Source: Novosphingobium sp. PC22D (lineage in GTDB: Bacteria > Pseudomonadota > Alphaproteobacteria > Sphingomonadales > Sphingomonadaceae). Taken from it: a stretch of 64,000 nucleotides of DNA. The position numbers and the translations under genes are program-made. Shown here piece after piece: positions 1-9,890 of the stretch; the stretch's first letter is position 1, and the number at the start of each line of letters is the position of its first letter. Location of the stretch: positions 724,090 through 788,089 of the forward strand of contig NZ_MWMO01000001.1 of the NCBI RefSeq assembly GCF_002556635.1, given 5' to 3'. The notes under the pieces are model-generated. The model was given only the letters and a program-made list of their open reading frames with translations. It searched no databases and was not told the origin of the DNA.

Positions 1-31
1 CAACCCCCGTCGCTTGCGGCGGGGGTTTTTT
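1..31 (+). terminator. Rho-independent terminator at left window edge
   Basis: The arms AACCCCCG and CGGGGGTT enclose a short loop, and a run of six T follows on the plus strand. It probably ends a rightward gene lying off the left edge. It could also stop the leftward pyrB-pyrC' transcript, because the A-rich side lies outside the window and cannot be checked. Confidence 0.75.
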
Positions 32-75
32 CTGGACGGAGCCGCGCGTGGTGCACGGAGCGGGACGATTGCGCG

Positions 76-1329
76 TCAGGCGGGCTTCTTCTTGACGCCG
101 ACACGCGTGCCGCCCTTGAATAGCGCGAGGACGCGGCCCTGCACGGGCTGCTTGTCGAACGGCGTGTTGCCCGCGCTCGCGGCCATCTGGTCCGAATCGA
201 CGATCCACGGGCGGTCGGGATCGATCACCGCGATGTCGGCCTCGGCCCCGACCGCGAGCCGGCCCGCGTCGGCGCCGAGCAGCCTCGCCGGATTGGCCGC
301 GAGCAGTTCGAACGCGCGGCCCAGGCCGATCGCCTCGTCGCGCACCAGGTTGAGCGTGAGCGCGAGCAGCGTTTCCGCGCCCGCCATCCCCGCGGCCGAA
401 TCGGCGAAGGGCAGCCGCTTGTCCTCGGACCCGCGCGGATCGTGGCCCGAGACGACGGTGTCGATCGTGCCGTCCTTCACCGCCGCGATCACCGCCTTGC
501 GGTCGTCTTCCGAACGTAGCGGGGGCGAGAGGTGCATGAACGAACGGTAGTCGGCCAGCGCGTTGTCCGAGAGCATGAAGTAGGCGGGGCTGACCCCGGC
601 CGTAACCTTGAGACCCTTGTCCTTGGCGGCGCGCACCAGATCGAGCCCGCGCGCGGTCGTCACCTTGCGCAGGTGTAGCCGCGCGCCCGTCGCTTCGGCC
701 AGCGTGATGTCGCGCGCGATCGCCAGCGCCTCGGCCTCGGAGGGCGCCGACGGCAGGCCGAGCCGGGTTGCCATCTCGCCCGCCGTGGCCACCGCCTTGC
801 CGACCAGCCCTGCGTCCTCGGCGTGGGTGAAGACCACCAGATCGAGCATCGCCGCGTACTGCATGATTCGCATCATCATGCCCGAATCGGCGATCCAGCG
901 CCGCCCGGTGGCGATGCCGCGCGCGCCCGCCTCGCGCATCAGCCCGAGTTCGGCGAGCGCCTCGCCCGCAAGGCCCTGCGTCGCGGCGGCGAGCGGATGG
1001 ACCCAGAAGTCCGGCTTTCCCGATAGTGCGACATAGCGCACGCGCGAGGGCACATCGAGCGGCGGCGTCTGGTCGGGCATCAGCGCGACCCGGGTGATGC
1101 CGCCATAGTGGAACGCGGGCTTGTCGACCGCGAAGACGCCCATGTCGACGAGGCCCGGCGCGACGATCTGCCCGCCCGCGTCGTGCACCACGTCGCCCGG
1201 TTGCGGCGTGACGTCGGCCCCGAGTGCCGCGATATGTCCGCGCTCGCAGCGCAGCGTGCCCGTGACGAGCGAGCCATCGGGCAGCAGCAACCGGCCGCCG
1301 GTGATCGCGAGCGGAGCGGCCACGCTCAT
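76..1329 (-). CDS. pyrC: Dihydroorotase-like protein, probably non-catalytic (PyrC')
   Basis: A 417-residue amidohydrolase-fold protein aligned with type I dihydroorotases. The start overlaps the pyrB stop by four bases (ATGA), so the pair is translationally coupled. Active enzymes carry an HxH metal motif after the segment APGLVDM. Here residues 64-66 read GVF instead of HxH. The later ligand regions are also altered: LHLRKVTT has lost a histidine, and SGHDPR stands where SDHAPH is usual. Pseudomonas and related bacteria use such an inactive PyrC' as a structural partner of aspartate transcarbamoylase, and I infer the same role here. A catalytic dihydroorotase should then be encoded elsewhere. 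The family call is firm and loss of catalysis is a strong inference. Confidence 0.88.
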   Translation of the reverse strand: MSVAAPLAITGGRLLLPDGSLVTGTLRCERGHIAALGADVTPQPGDVVHDAGGQIVAPGLVDMGVFAVDKPAFHYGGITRVALMPDQTPPLDVPSRVRYVALSGKPDFWVHPLAAATQGLAGEALAELGLMREAGARGIATGRRWIADSGMMMRIMQYAAMLDLVVFTHAEDAGLVGKAVATAGEMATRLGLPSAPSEAEALAIARDITLAEATGARLHLRKVTTARGLDLVRAAKDKGLKVTAGVSPAYFMLSDNALADYRSFMHLSPPLRSEDDRKAVIAAVKDGTIDTVVSGHDPRGSEDKRLPFADSAAGMAGAETLLALTLNLVRDEAIGLGRAFELLAANPARLLGADAGRLAVGAEADIAVIDPDRPWIVDSDQMAASAGNTPFDKQPVQGRVLALFKGGTRVGVKKKPA

Positions 1330-2306
1330 GCCCAGCCCTCCACGCCGCGTCCGCGCCGCGTCAGCACGTCGAGGCAGGCCATGCGGATCGCGACGCCCAT
1401 CTCGACCTGCCGGGTGATCAGCGAACGCTCCACCATGTCGGCGACGTTGCTGTCGATCTCGATACCCCGGTTCATCGGTCCCGGGTGCATGACCAGCGCA
1501 TCGGGCTGCGCGCGTGCCAGGCGTTCGAGTGTGAGACCGTAGAAGTGGCGGTATTCGCGCGGCGAGGCGATGTACTGGCCTTGCATCCGCTCGAGCTGGA
1601 GGCGCAGCATCATGACGACGTCGGCCCCCGCGATGGCGGCGTCGAAATCGTGGAAGGGCTCGACGTTCATCGCCTCGATCGCGGCGGGCATCAGCGCGGG
1701 CGGGGCACAGACGCGGATCTCGGCGCCTAGCGAGCTGAGGCACAGGATGTTCGAACGGGCGACCCGGCTGTGCAGGATGTCGCCGCAAATCGCGACGCGC
1801 AGGCCCGAAAAGGCGCGCTTGGCGTTGCGGATGGTCAGCGCGTCGAGCAGCGCCTGGGTCGGGTGCTCGTGCTGTCCGTCGCCCGCGTTGAGCACCGGGC
1901 AATCGACCTTGTCGCCGATGAGCTGAACCGCGCCCGAACTCGCATGGCGGATCACGATCGCGTCGGCGCGCATCGCGTTGAGCGTGGTCGCGGTGTCGAT
2001 CAGCGTCTCGCCCTTCTTCACGCTCGATTGCGCGGCGTGCATGTTGACGACATCGGCGCCGAGCCGCTTGCCGGCGATCTCGAAGCTCAGCAGCGTGCGC
2101 GTCGAGTTCTCGAAGAAGGCATTGATGATGGTGAGGCCCGACAGCAGGTCGCGGTGCTTCTGGGCATGGCGGTTGAGGTCCACCCACTGCTCCGCCTCGT
2201 CGAGCAGGAACATGATTTCATGCGGTTCGAGGCCGGCGATGCCGACGAGGCCGCGGTGCGGGAATGCCGCGGAGCCTTCGGGATAGGAGAACGCGGGTGA
2301 GGGCAT
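1326..2306 (-). CDS. pyrB: Aspartate carbamoyltransferase catalytic subunit
   Basis: It joins carbamoyl phosphate and L-aspartate to give N-carbamoyl-aspartate, the first committed step of pyrimidine synthesis in the cytoplasm. The 326-residue protein shows the carbamoyl phosphate loop [13 protein letters not shown], the [12 protein letters not shown] segment and the [10 protein letters not shown] aspartate-binding segment. I chose the start at MPSPAF; the frame stays open 15 codons further upstream without family-like sequence. It is followed, with a 4-base overlap, by the metal-site-deficient dihydroorotase homologue. That arrangement is typical of the class A ATCase complex, in which PyrB and PyrC' assemble together. 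Confidence 0.96.
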   Translation of the reverse strand: MPSPAFSYPEGSAAFPHRGLVGIAGLEPHEIMFLLDEAEQWVDLNRHAQKHRDLLSGLTIINAFFENSTRTLLSFEIAGKRLGADVVNMHAAQSSVKKGETLIDTATTLNAMRADAIVIRHASSGAVQLIGDKVDCPVLNAGDGQHEHPTQALLDALTIRNAKRAFSGLRVAICGDILHSRVARSNILCLSSLGAEIRVCAPPALMPAAIEAMNVEPFHDFDAAIAGADVVMMLRLQLERMQGQYIASPREYRHFYGLTLERLARAQPDALVMHPGPMNRGIEIDSNVADMVERSLITRQVEMGVAIRMACLDVLTRRGRGVEGWA

Positions 2307-2429
2307 CGGGAACAGGGCCTTAGGCGAGCCGCCCGGTCTGCTCAAGTCCATTCCCGCCCCTCGCGGCTGGCGGCTTCCAAGCGCCGGGAGAAGCCTCTAA
2401 GGCACGTCGCCGGAAAGGCAGGTTGCACG

Positions 2430-4340
2430 ATGGAATTCGCCGGCAAGGTCTGGAAACTGCTGGTTGCGGTAAAGGACGGGCTCGTGCTCGTCTTCATGCT
2501 GCTGTTCTTCGCGGCGCTCTATGCGCTGCTCTCCGTCCGGCCGACGCCGGGCAAGGTGATCAAGGGCGCGCTGCTGATCGCGCTCGACGGCGTCGTCGTC
2601 GAGGAGCCGAGCCGCGTCGATCCCTTCTCGCTGCTCACCTCGACGCAGGGGCCGACGCGCGAGTATCGCGCCCGCAACGTCGCGCGCGCGATCCGGGCGG
2701 CGGCGAAGGACCAGCGGATCAAGGCGGTGGCGCTCGACCTCTCGCGGTTCCTCGGCGGCGGCTTTGTCCACATGCGCGAGATCGGCGAAGCGATGGACGA
2801 AGTGCGCGCGGCCGGAAAGCCCGTGCTGACCTTCGCGGTCGCCTATACCGACGACGGGGTCCAGCTCGCCGCGCATGCCAGCGAGGCCTGGGTCGACCCG
2901 ATGGGCGGTGCGGTGATCGCGGGCCCCGGCGGCAACGGGCTCTATTTCGGCAAGCTGTTCGAGAAGTATGGCGTCAAGGCGCGAATCTTCCGCGTCGGCA
3001 CCTACAAGAGCGCGGTCGAGCCCTATTTTCGCGAGGGCCCTTCGCCCGCCGCCACCGAAGCCGTCTCGGCGGTCTATGACGGCCTGTTCGATGCCTATCG
3101 CGCCGACGTGCTGAAGGCGCGTCCGAAGATCCGCTTCGATCTTGTCACCCGGACACCCGCCGAATGGGTGCGCGGCGCGGGGGGGAACACGGCGCAGGCG
3201 GCGAAATCGGCGGGGCTGGTCGACAAGATCGGCAGCAAGACCGAGTTCGGCGAGCGTCTTGCCGGGATCGCGGGCGCCTCGACCACCGAGACCGGCCGCG
3301 GCGCCTTCGCCGCGACCGATTACGATACCTACCTCGCGGCCACGCCGGAAAGCACCTCGGGCGCGGCGATCGGGGTGGTGACCATCGCGGGCACGATCGT
3401 CGACGGCGAGGCGGGGCCCGGCACGGCGGGCGGCGAGCGGATCGCGGGCATCCTCGACAAGGCGATCGACGACGATCTGGCGGCGCTTGTCGTCAGGGTC
3501 GATTCGCCCGGTGGCTCGACGACGGCCTCCGAACGCATCCGCCGCGCGATCGCGGCTTATCGCGACAGGAAGATCCCCGTCATCGTCTCGATGGGCAACC
3601 TCGCCGCCAGCGGCGGCTACTGGGTCTCGACCCCGGCGCAGCGGATCTTCGCCGATCCGGCGACGGTGACCGGCTCGATCGGCGTCTTCGCGGTGCTCGC
3701 CACGTTCGAGGACCTGCTCAACGATGTCGGCGTGACCGGCGGCGGCGTGAAGACGACGCCGCTTTCGGGGCAACCCGACATCCTGTTCGGCCTCTCGCCC
3801 GAAGTCTCCGAGCTGTTCCAGGCCTCGGTCGAGAATACCTATGCGCAGTTTCTCGGGCATGTCGCCAAGGCGCGCGGGCGGACGCCGGCGCAGATCGACG
3901 CGGTCGCGCAGGGGCGCCCTTGGTCGGGACGCGATGCCAAGCGGCTGGGGCTGGTCGATGAATTCGGCGACCTCGATGCGGCGCTCGCCTATGCCGCGAA
4001 GGCCGGCGGGCTGGGCAACAAGCCCTGGCACGCGCAGTATCTCGGCGAAGAAGAGGATACGCTGAGCGCCATGCTCACGCAGTTCCGCAATGCCGAGAGC
4101 GGGGCGGCGGACGGGACCGGTGGCGATCTCGCTTCGCTGCTCGCGTGGCAGCGCCAACAAGCCGCGCTCGACGCGGTGAACCGTTTCGGCGAGGTCTTCG
4201 CCTCGTTCGGAGCCCGCGCCTATTGCATCGAGTGTCCGCAGGTTCCTTCGGGACGCGGACGGGTCTCGAACCTGCCCACCGGACTATCGGGGCTGCTGCG
4301 CGATCTCACCGAGCGCGCCGGGCGCCTCAAAGCGAGCTAG
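2430..4340 (+). CDS. sppA: Signal peptide peptidase SppA, 67 kDa type
   Basis: A membrane-anchored serine protease that degrades cleaved signal peptides. The 636-residue protein has one N-terminal membrane segment (about residues 8-35) followed by two tandem S49 domains, as in the long E. coli-type enzyme. The Lys/Ser dyad is visible: K193 in VGTYKSAVEPY in the N-terminal half and S394 in NLAASGGYW in the C-terminal half. It is transcribed divergently from pyrB. Its 3' end overlaps the convergent small proline-rich gene by 14 bases. Confidence 0.95.
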   Translation: MEFAGKVWKLLVAVKDGLVLVFMLLFFAALYALLSVRPTPGKVIKGALLIALDGVVVEEPSRVDPFSLLTSTQGPTREYRARNVARAIRAAAKDQRIKAVALDLSRFLGGGFVHMREIGEAMDEVRAAGKPVLTFAVAYTDDGVQLAAHASEAWVDPMGGAVIAGPGGNGLYFGKLFEKYGVKARIFRVGTYKSAVEPYFREGPSPAATEAVSAVYDGLFDAYRADVLKARPKIRFDLVTRTPAEWVRGAGGNTAQAAKSAGLVDKIGSKTEFGERLAGIAGASTTETGRGAFAATDYDTYLAATPESTSGAAIGVVTIAGTIVDGEAGPGTAGGERIAGILDKAIDDDLAALVVRVDSPGGSTTASERIRRAIAAYRDRKIPVIVSMGNLAASGGYWVSTPAQRIFADPATVTGSIGVFAVLATFEDLLNDVGVTGGGVKTTPLSGQPDILFGLSPEVSELFQASVENTYAQFLGHVAKARGRTPAQIDAVAQGRPWSGRDAKRLGLVDEFGDLDAALAYAAKAGGLGNKPWHAQYLGEEEDTLSAMLTQFRNAESGAADGTGGDLASLLAWQRQQAALDAVNRFGEVFASFGARAYCIECPQVPSGRGRVSNLPTGLSGLLRDLTERAGRLKAS

Positions 4341-4500
4341 GCAGCTCGTCGGGCCCGGTTTCGGGAAAATCGGTGTCGGGCGAGAGCGGCGGCGTCTCGC
4401 TCGGCGGGCCGCTGGGATCGGTTTCGGGCGGCATCGGCGGCGTTTCCGGCGGAGCGGCGGGAAAGTCCCGGTCGGGCGGCGGGTCTGGCTGAGTGGCCAT
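4327..4500 (-). CDS. Small proline-rich acidic protein, unknown function
   Basis: The product is 57 residues, starting MATQPDPPPD, and consists almost wholly of Pro, Glu, Asp, Ser and Thr with repeated PPET/PPSET/SPDT units. No membrane segment, signal peptide or cysteine is present, and it should be disordered. The start is supported by an AAAGG about ten bases upstream. The gene overlaps the sppA 3' end in convergent orientation. I do not recognise a family. The low-complexity composition means chance coding cannot be excluded, but the start context and clean stop favour a real gene. Confidence 0.55.
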   Translation of the reverse strand: MATQPDPPPDRDFPAAPPETPPMPPETDPSGPPSETPPLSPDTDFPETGPDELPSSL

Positions 4501-4567
4501 GGTGGTACCTTTGCGTTGCACTTTTGGGCACTTGGGGATCGCGTGGCGCCTGCGCAAGCAGCAGCGC

Positions 4568-4594
4568 TTGCCCTTTTCGCGTTGGCCTTATAAG
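4568..4594 (+). promoter_or_regulatory. Probable tRNA-Leu promoter
   Basis: TTGCCC (4568-4573) and TATAAG (4589-4594) are separated by 15 bases and end 32 bases before the tRNA. The -10 is good and the spacing slightly short. The region separates the leftward proline-rich gene from the rightward tRNA. Confidence 0.4.
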
Positions 4595-4626
4595 GGCTCC
4601 ACGCTTAAGTTTCAGGCTTTGTCCGA

Positions 4627-4711
<85 letters not shown>

Positions 4712-4762
4712 GTTTCCCGCGCTCCGGGCAAGGCGACAGGGAAAACAGGAAGGCTTCGAAGC

Positions 4763-6379
4763 ATGCAGATCGTCGAAACGTCCAATGAGGGACTGAAGCG
4801 CGCCTACACCGTCACGATACCGGCGAAGGACATCACCGCTCGTATCGAAGGCGAGGTCGAGCGGCTCGCACCGCAGGTGCGCATGCCCGGTTTCCGGCCC
4901 GGTAAGGTGCCGGCCAACCTCATCAGGAAGATGCACGGCGACGCGCTCCACCAGGATGCGCTGAACACCTCGATCCGCGAAGCGATGGACCAGCTCGTTT
5001 CGGAAAAGGCGCTGCGCCCGGCGATGCAGCCGCAGGTCGCGCTGGGTGAGGGTTACGCGCAGGGCAAGGACGCCGAGCTTTCGGTGAACCTCGAAGTGCT
5101 GCCCGCGATCGAGGCGCCCTCGCTCGAAGGCCTCGCGCTCGAGAAGCTGACCGTTCCCGTCACCGACGCGCAGATCGACGAGGCGATCGAGCGCTTCGCC
5201 AGCCAGCAGCAGAGCTACGAGACGGTCGATCGCGCCGCCGAGGACGGCGATCAGGTGATCTGCGACTTCGTCGGCAAGCTCGACGGCGTCGAGTTCGAGG
5301 GCGGCAAGGCCGAGAACCAGGCGATCGTCATCGGTTCGGGACGCCTCATCCCCGGCTTCGAGGAGCAGATCGTCGGCGCCAAGGCTGGCGAGGAGCGTAC
5401 GATCACCGTGACCTTCCCCGAGGACTATCCGGCCGAGAACCTCAAGGGGAAGGAAACGACCTTCGACATCACGGTCCACGAAGTGAAGGCCCCCGCCGAG
5501 ACCAAGATCGACGACGAGTTCGCCAAGGGCCTCGGTCTCGAAGGGCTGCAGCAGCTTCGCGACCTGCTCAAGGGCCAGCTCGAGCAGGAGACCGCCGGTC
5601 TCACCCGCACGCAGATGAAGCGCCAGCTTCTCGACCAGCTCGCCGCCGGGCATGACTTCGACGTCCCGCCCTCGATGGTCGAGGCCGAGTTCGCGCAGAT
5701 CTGGTCGCAACTCGAGAACGAGGCGCGCGGCGAGGAAGATCCCGAAGCCGCCCTCAAGGAAATCGAGGACGAGAAGGACGATTACCGCAAGATCGCCGAG
5801 CGCCGCGTGCGCCTTGGCCTGCTGCTTTCGGAAATCGGCCAGGGCAACGGCGTCGAGGTTTCGGGCCAGGAAATGCAGATGCTGATCCAGCAGGCGGCAC
5901 AGCAGTACCGCCCCGAGGATCGCGAGCGGTTCGTCGAATATGTCCGCAACGATCCCATGGCCGCCGCCCAGCTTCGCGCGCCGCTCTATGAGGACAAGGT
6001 CGTCGATTTCCTCATCGAGAAGGCCGAGGTGACCGAACGCGAGGTCAGCCGCGAGGAACTGCAGGCCGCGATCGAGGCGGACACCGACGAGGGCGAGGAC
6101 AAGGCCGAGGCCAAGCCGGCCGCCAAGAAGCCGGCGGCGAAGAAGGCGTCGGCGAAGAAGGCGGCCGACAAGGACGATGCGCCCGCCGCCGAGGCCAAGA
6201 CCGAGGACGCGGCAGAGGCGAAGCCCGCCGCGAAGAAGGCTCCGGCCAAGAAGCCCGCAGCGAAGAAGCCTGCCGCCAAGGTTGCCGACGAGGGCGAGGC
6301 TCCGGCCAAGAAGGCACCTGCCAAGAAGCCGGCCGCGAAGAAGGCTCCGGCGAAGAAGGCCGCCTCCGACGGCGAATAA
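4763..6379 (+). CDS. tig: Trigger factor with long Lys/Ala-rich C-terminal tail
   Basis: A ribosome-bound chaperone and peptidyl-prolyl isomerase acting on nascent chains. The start at MQIVETSNEG matches the family. The ribosome-docking signature GFRPGKVP is at residues 43-50, an FKBP-like domain follows at roughly 155-245, and the helical chaperone domain runs to about 440. The 538-residue protein is about 100 longer than the usual trigger factor. The extra part (about 445-538) is a histone-H1-like tail of KKPAAKK/KKAPAKK repeats broken by acidic patches. It sits directly before clpP-clpX, the classic tig-clpP-clpX order. Function of the core is certain; the tail's role is unknown, perhaps RNA or ribosome binding. 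Confidence 0.96.
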   Translation: MQIVETSNEGLKRAYTVTIPAKDITARIEGEVERLAPQVRMPGFRPGKVPANLIRKMHGDALHQDALNTSIREAMDQLVSEKALRPAMQPQVALGEGYAQGKDAELSVNLEVLPAIEAPSLEGLALEKLTVPVTDAQIDEAIERFASQQQSYETVDRAAEDGDQVICDFVGKLDGVEFEGGKAENQAIVIGSGRLIPGFEEQIVGAKAGEERTITVTFPEDYPAENLKGKETTFDITVHEVKAPAETKIDDEFAKGLGLEGLQQLRDLLKGQLEQETAGLTRTQMKRQLLDQLAAGHDFDVPPSMVEAEFAQIWSQLENEARGEEDPEAALKEIEDEKDDYRKIAERRVRLGLLLSEIGQGNGVEVSGQEMQMLIQQAAQQYRPEDRERFVEYVRNDPMAAAQLRAPLYEDKVVDFLIEKAEVTEREVSREELQAAIEADTDEGEDKAEAKPAAKKPAAKKASAKKAADKDDAPAAEAKTEDAAEAKPAAKKAPAKKPAAKKPAAKVADEGEAPAKKAPAKKPAAKKAPAKKAASDGE

Positions 6380-6721
6380 GCAGCTTGCGGCGCGCTCGCG
6401 CCGGATGCGATGCGAATGACGAGAGCCCGCCGCGCGGATGCGTGCCGGGCTCTCGTCTTTATTGGAGCGGACGGGAGACCGCGTCCGCCGTCCCGGTCCG
6501 GGACAGCGGAGCCTCCCTCTTTCGCGCCGGACAGGCGGGTCCGAAGCTCGCTACCGACTGCGAGGCAGGTGGCCCGGTATGGGACAATGCTCGCCCGATC
6601 AGCGACTTACCCGGCCGGCCCGGAGCCAAAGTCCACAGCCGCCTGCACGATAATGGGTTAATCCTCTTGAACATCGGCTGGATGGACGCGACATATGCCA
6701 GCCAGGAACAAGAGGACCCCC
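6380..6721. other. Intergenic region tig-clpP
   Basis: This 342-base gap holds the tig terminator at its left end and the clpP leader at its right end. A CTTGAA hexamer at 6666-6671 resembles a heat-shock -35, but the CATAT candidate downstream is too far away for a standard RpoH promoter. I see no gene in it. Confidence 0.5.
6418..6463 (+). terminator. Rho-independent terminator after tig
   Basis: A perfect 12-base stem (GACGAGAGCCCG with CGGGCTCTCGTC) has a 16-base loop and is followed by TTTATT. It sits 38 bases after the tig stop and separates tig from clpP transcription. Confidence 0.85.
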
Positions 6722-7396
6722 ATGATCGACCTTTTCGGCAATGCCGGTGCACAGGGTAAATTCACCACCGATCCGATGACCGGGGCGCTGGTCCCGATGG
6801 TCGTTGAACAGACCAGCCGCGGCGAGCGCAGCTTCGACATCTTCTCGCGCCTCCTGCGCGAGCGCATCGTCTTCGTGACCGGTCAGGTCGAGGACGGGAT
6901 GGCGTCGCTGATCGTCGCGCAGCTCCTGTTCCTCGAATCCGAGAATCCCTCGAAGGACATCTCGATGTACATCAACTCGCCGGGCGGCGTGGTGACGGCG
7001 GGCATGGCGATCCACGACACCATGCAATACATCCGCCCGCGCGTTTCGACCGTGTGCATAGGCCAGGCCGCCTCGATGGGCAGCTTCCTGCTTGCCTCCG
7101 GCGAGCCGGGCATGCGCATCGCGCTGCCGAACGCGCGGATCATGGTCCACCAGCCTTCCGGCGGTGCGCGCGGCATGGCGGCCGACATCGAGATTCAAGC
7201 GCGCGAGATCCTTCGCATGCGCAAGCGCCTCAACGATATGTACGTGAAGTACACGGGCAAGACGCTCGACGAGATCGAGAAGGCAATGGACCGCGACACC
7301 TTCCTCGAAGCCGACGAAGCCCTGGCCTTTGGCGTGGTCGACAAGGTCTTCGAGAGCAGGCCCGATGCCGAGAAGCAGGCGGACGGCAAGGAATGA
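6722..7396 (+). CDS. clpP: ATP-dependent Clp protease proteolytic subunit ClpP
   Basis: The serine peptidase subunit forming the double-ring chamber used with ClpX (and ClpA). The protein is 224 residues from [10 protein letters not shown]. The catalytic triad is S118 (GQAASMGSF), H143 (MVHQPSGG) and D192 (MDRDTF). I chose the start at 6722 because AAGAGGAC lies just upstream; the frame is open for nine more codons to 6695. The partner ATPase clpX begins 113 bases downstream on the same strand. Confidence 0.97.
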   Translation: MIDLFGNAGAQGKFTTDPMTGALVPMVVEQTSRGERSFDIFSRLLRERIVFVTGQVEDGMASLIVAQLLFLESENPSKDISMYINSPGGVVTAGMAIHDTMQYIRPRVSTVCIGQAASMGSFLLASGEPGMRIALPNARIMVHQPSGGARGMAADIEIQAREILRMRKRLNDMYVKYTGKTLDEIEKAMDRDTFLEADEALAFGVVDKVFESRPDAEKQADGKE

Positions 7397-7509
7397 CGGA
7401 CCTACGTGCGCCTTCAGTCTTGGGCAAGCTTGTTGTGGCAGGATTGATCAACAGGTCGACGAGATAGTAAGGTCGGCGAGTCGCCTCGCTTGAGGCATAG
7501 TGACGGAAA

Positions 7510-8772
7510 ATGACGAAATTGAGCGGATCTGACTCCAAAAGCACCCTGTACTGCAGTTTCTGCGGCAAGTCGCAGCACGAGGTACGCAAGCTCATCGCCG
7601 GGCCGACGGTCTTCATATGCGACGAGTGCGTAGAGCTGTGCAACGACATCATCCGTGAAGAGACCAAGGCGGGGATTGCCGGCAAGAAAGACGGCGGCGT
7701 GCCCACGCCGCTCGAAATCTGCGAGACGCTGAACGATTACGTGATCGGCCAGAACCGCGCCAAGCGCGTGCTCTCGGTCGCCGTTCACAATCACTACAAG
7801 CGGCTGAAGCACTCGGGCAAGGCGGGCGACGTCGAACTTTCGAAGTCGAACATCCTCCTGGTCGGGCCGACCGGTTCAGGCAAGACGCTGCTCGCGCAGA
7901 CGCTCGCCAAGACCTTCGACGTGCCGTTCACCATGGCCGATGCGACGACGCTGACCGAAGCCGGCTACGTCGGCGAGGATGTCGAGAACATCATCCTCAA
8001 GCTGCTCCAGGCGTCCGACTACAACGTGGAGAAGGCGCAGCACGGCATCGTCTACATCGACGAGATCGACAAGATCAGCCGCAAGGCCGAGAATCCCTCG
8101 ATCACGCGCGACGTCTCGGGCGAGGGTGTGCAGCAGGCGCTGCTCAAGCTGATGGAAGGCACCACCGCTTCGGTTCCGCCGCAGGGCGGCCGCAAGCATC
8201 CGCAGCAGGAATTCCTCCAGGTCGATACGACCAATATCCTGTTCATCTGCGGCGGCGCCTTCGCGGGTCTGGAAAAGATCATCGCCGATCGCCTGCAGAA
8301 GCGTTCGATCGGCTTCGGTGCGCATGTCGCCGATCCCGACAAGCGCCGCGTCGGCGAGCTGCTGCAGAAGGCCGAGCCCGAGGATCTGCTCAAGTTCGGG
8401 CTGATCCCCGAGTTCGTCGGCCGCCTGCCGGTGATCGCGACGCTCGAGGATCTCGATATCGGCGCGCTGGTCATGATCCTTCGCGAGCCCAAGAACGCAC
8501 TGGTCAAGCAATATTCCAAGCTGTTCGAGCTGGAAGACGTCGAACTGACCTTCACCGAGGAAGCGCTCGAGGCGATCGCGCAGAAGGCCATCGAGCGCAA
8601 GACCGGCGCGCGCGGCCTCCGCTCGATCGTGGAAGGCTTGCTGCTTGACACCATGTTCGACCTGCCGACCGAAAGCGACATCGCCGAAGTCGTGATCGAT
8701 AAGGACGTCGTCGAGGGACGCAAGGAACCGATTCGCGTGCACAAGGGCGACAAGGCCGAAGAAGCGGCCTGA
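7510..8772 (+). CDS. clpX: ATP-dependent Clp protease ATP-binding subunit ClpX
   Basis: An AAA+ unfoldase that feeds tagged substrates into ClpP. The 420-residue protein has the N-terminal C4 zinc-binding domain (C15, C18, C37, C40), Walker A GPTGSGKT at 119-126 and Walker B VYIDEIDK, with the IGF-type ClpP-docking loop region in the middle ([10 protein letters not shown]). In Caulobacter and relatives ClpXP is essential for cell-cycle proteolysis; the chpT gene further on shows that the CtrA phosphorelay is present too. Confidence 0.98.
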   Translation: MTKLSGSDSKSTLYCSFCGKSQHEVRKLIAGPTVFICDECVELCNDIIREETKAGIAGKKDGGVPTPLEICETLNDYVIGQNRAKRVLSVAVHNHYKRLKHSGKAGDVELSKSNILLVGPTGSGKTLLAQTLAKTFDVPFTMADATTLTEAGYVGEDVENIILKLLQASDYNVEKAQHGIVYIDEIDKISRKAENPSITRDVSGEGVQQALLKLMEGTTASVPPQGGRKHPQQEFLQVDTTNILFICGGAFAGLEKIIADRLQKRSIGFGAHVADPDKRRVGELLQKAEPEDLLKFGLIPEFVGRLPVIATLEDLDIGALVMILREPKNALVKQYSKLFELEDVELTFTEEALEAIAQKAIERKTGARGLRSIVEGLLLDTMFDLPTESDIAEVVIDKDVVEGRKEPIRVHKGDKAEEAA

Positions 8773-8796
8773 CTGAGACTAGCCGAGAGGCATTCG

Positions 8797-8827
8797 GAGG
8801 CCGTCCGCTGCGAAGCGGGCGGCCTTC
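8797..8827 (+). terminator. Terminator-like hairpin after clpX
   Basis: GGCCGTCCGCT and AGCGGGCGGCC form an 11-base stem with one G-U pair around a GCGA tetraloop, followed only by TTCGTG. The weak T-tract keeps confidence moderate. Confidence 0.55.
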
Positions 8828-9024
8828 GTGTGTCGGCCGGCCGCGTGTGAGCGGCAGGCCCCTGCTCGGCGAAGCGGTGTCCCGTGCCGATGGTTTGCCG
8901 CGTCGCGCCCTGTCGCTGCTCATGGTCATGCTGGGCGGGGTGCGGTCTCGAAACGATCGCCCGCGCGGTTTGCCCCCGAAGCGACCGCGTGCCTAGCTTG
9001 CCGAAAAGAGGGAGAGGGCAGGCG

Positions 9025-9879
9025 ATGACGAACCGGATACCCGTTTCGCGGATCATTCACACGATCCACGCGATCACCGACATACACCAGTGCCGCCGGC
9101 TCTATCAGGACGCGCTGGGCGGGCTGGTCTTCGCGGAGAACTATTTCCCGGCCGAGGATCGCGACGCGGCCTTGCTCTATGTCACCGACCACATGGTCGA
9201 GCCGATGGCGCCGCGCACTCCGGACGATCTTTCCAAGCCCTTCGCGCGCATGACCGCCAAGATCGGACAGGCGTTCCATTCGTTCGAGCTGAAAGTCGCC
9301 GACGGCAAGGCGGCGAGCCAGGCGTTCCGCGATGCCGGCTGCACGGTCGCGAGCGACTATGGCGTGTTCTTCTTAGTGAAGCCCGAATCGACCGGCGGCG
9401 TCCTGCTCGAAGTCTGCGAACTACCGATGCCCAACGACCCCTACGATCGCGGCAACTGGACGCCGTCGGTCGGCGTGGGGCACGCGTGCACCGTCACCGG
9501 GCTCGATCACATCGCCTGCGTGACCGCCGATATCGCGGCCGCCTTGCGCTTTTTCACCGAGTTGGTCGACGGCGAGGTGATCGCCGATGCGCGCGTCTCG
9601 ACGCCGCAGCCGGCGCGCCGCGTGCTCGTGCGCATCGGCGACACGCGGGTCGCCTTCCTTCAGCCGGACGATGCGACGGCGGGGCCGCTCGGCGCGTTCC
9701 TCGCCAAGGAGCAGAACGGCATCTACGCGCTTGTCTGGACGATCGCCGATCGCGATCGAGCGCGCGCCCATTTCGCCAAGCTCGACCTGCGCACCACCGA
9801 TGCCGACTGCGCATCGGCGGGCTTCGCCATCGAACCCGAGGACTTCCTCGGCGCCCGGCACGAATTCGTGCCCGGCTGA
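9025..9879 (+). CDS. VOC-superfamily protein with two glyoxalase-like domains
   Basis: A 284-residue protein with two beta-alpha-beta-beta-beta units: residues 1-130 (start [23 protein letters not shown]) and about 150-284 ([19 protein letters not shown]). The second begins with the usual GxDH metal-ligand context. The fold covers dioxygenases, glyoxalases and resistance proteins; the substrate cannot be read from sequence. The start was chosen at MTNRIP behind GGGAGAGGGCAGG. It stands alone between clpX and a convergent metal exporter. Confidence 0.8.
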   Translation: MTNRIPVSRIIHTIHAITDIHQCRRLYQDALGGLVFAENYFPAEDRDAALLYVTDHMVEPMAPRTPDDLSKPFARMTAKIGQAFHSFELKVADGKAASQAFRDAGCTVASDYGVFFLVKPESTGGVLLEVCELPMPNDPYDRGNWTPSVGVGHACTVTGLDHIACVTADIAAALRFFTELVDGEVIADARVSTPQPARRVLVRIGDTRVAFLQPDDATAGPLGAFLAKEQNGIYALVWTIADRDRARAHFAKLDLRTTDADCASAGFAIEPEDFLGARHEFVPG

Positions 9880-9890
9880 AGCGAGGCACT

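Noticed and set aside
5986..6324. Minus-strand Ala/Phe-rich frame and direct repeats in the tig 3' end
   Set aside because: They are the antisense and DNA-level reflection of the KKPAAKK protein repeat, not a separate gene or CRISPR array.
6666..6697. CTTGAA and CATAT resembling an RpoH heat-shock promoter before clpP
   Set aside because: The spacing (17 bases to the extended -10, 22 from CTTG to CATAT) does not fit E. coli or alphaproteobacterial sigma-32 consensus, so it was not called as a promoter.
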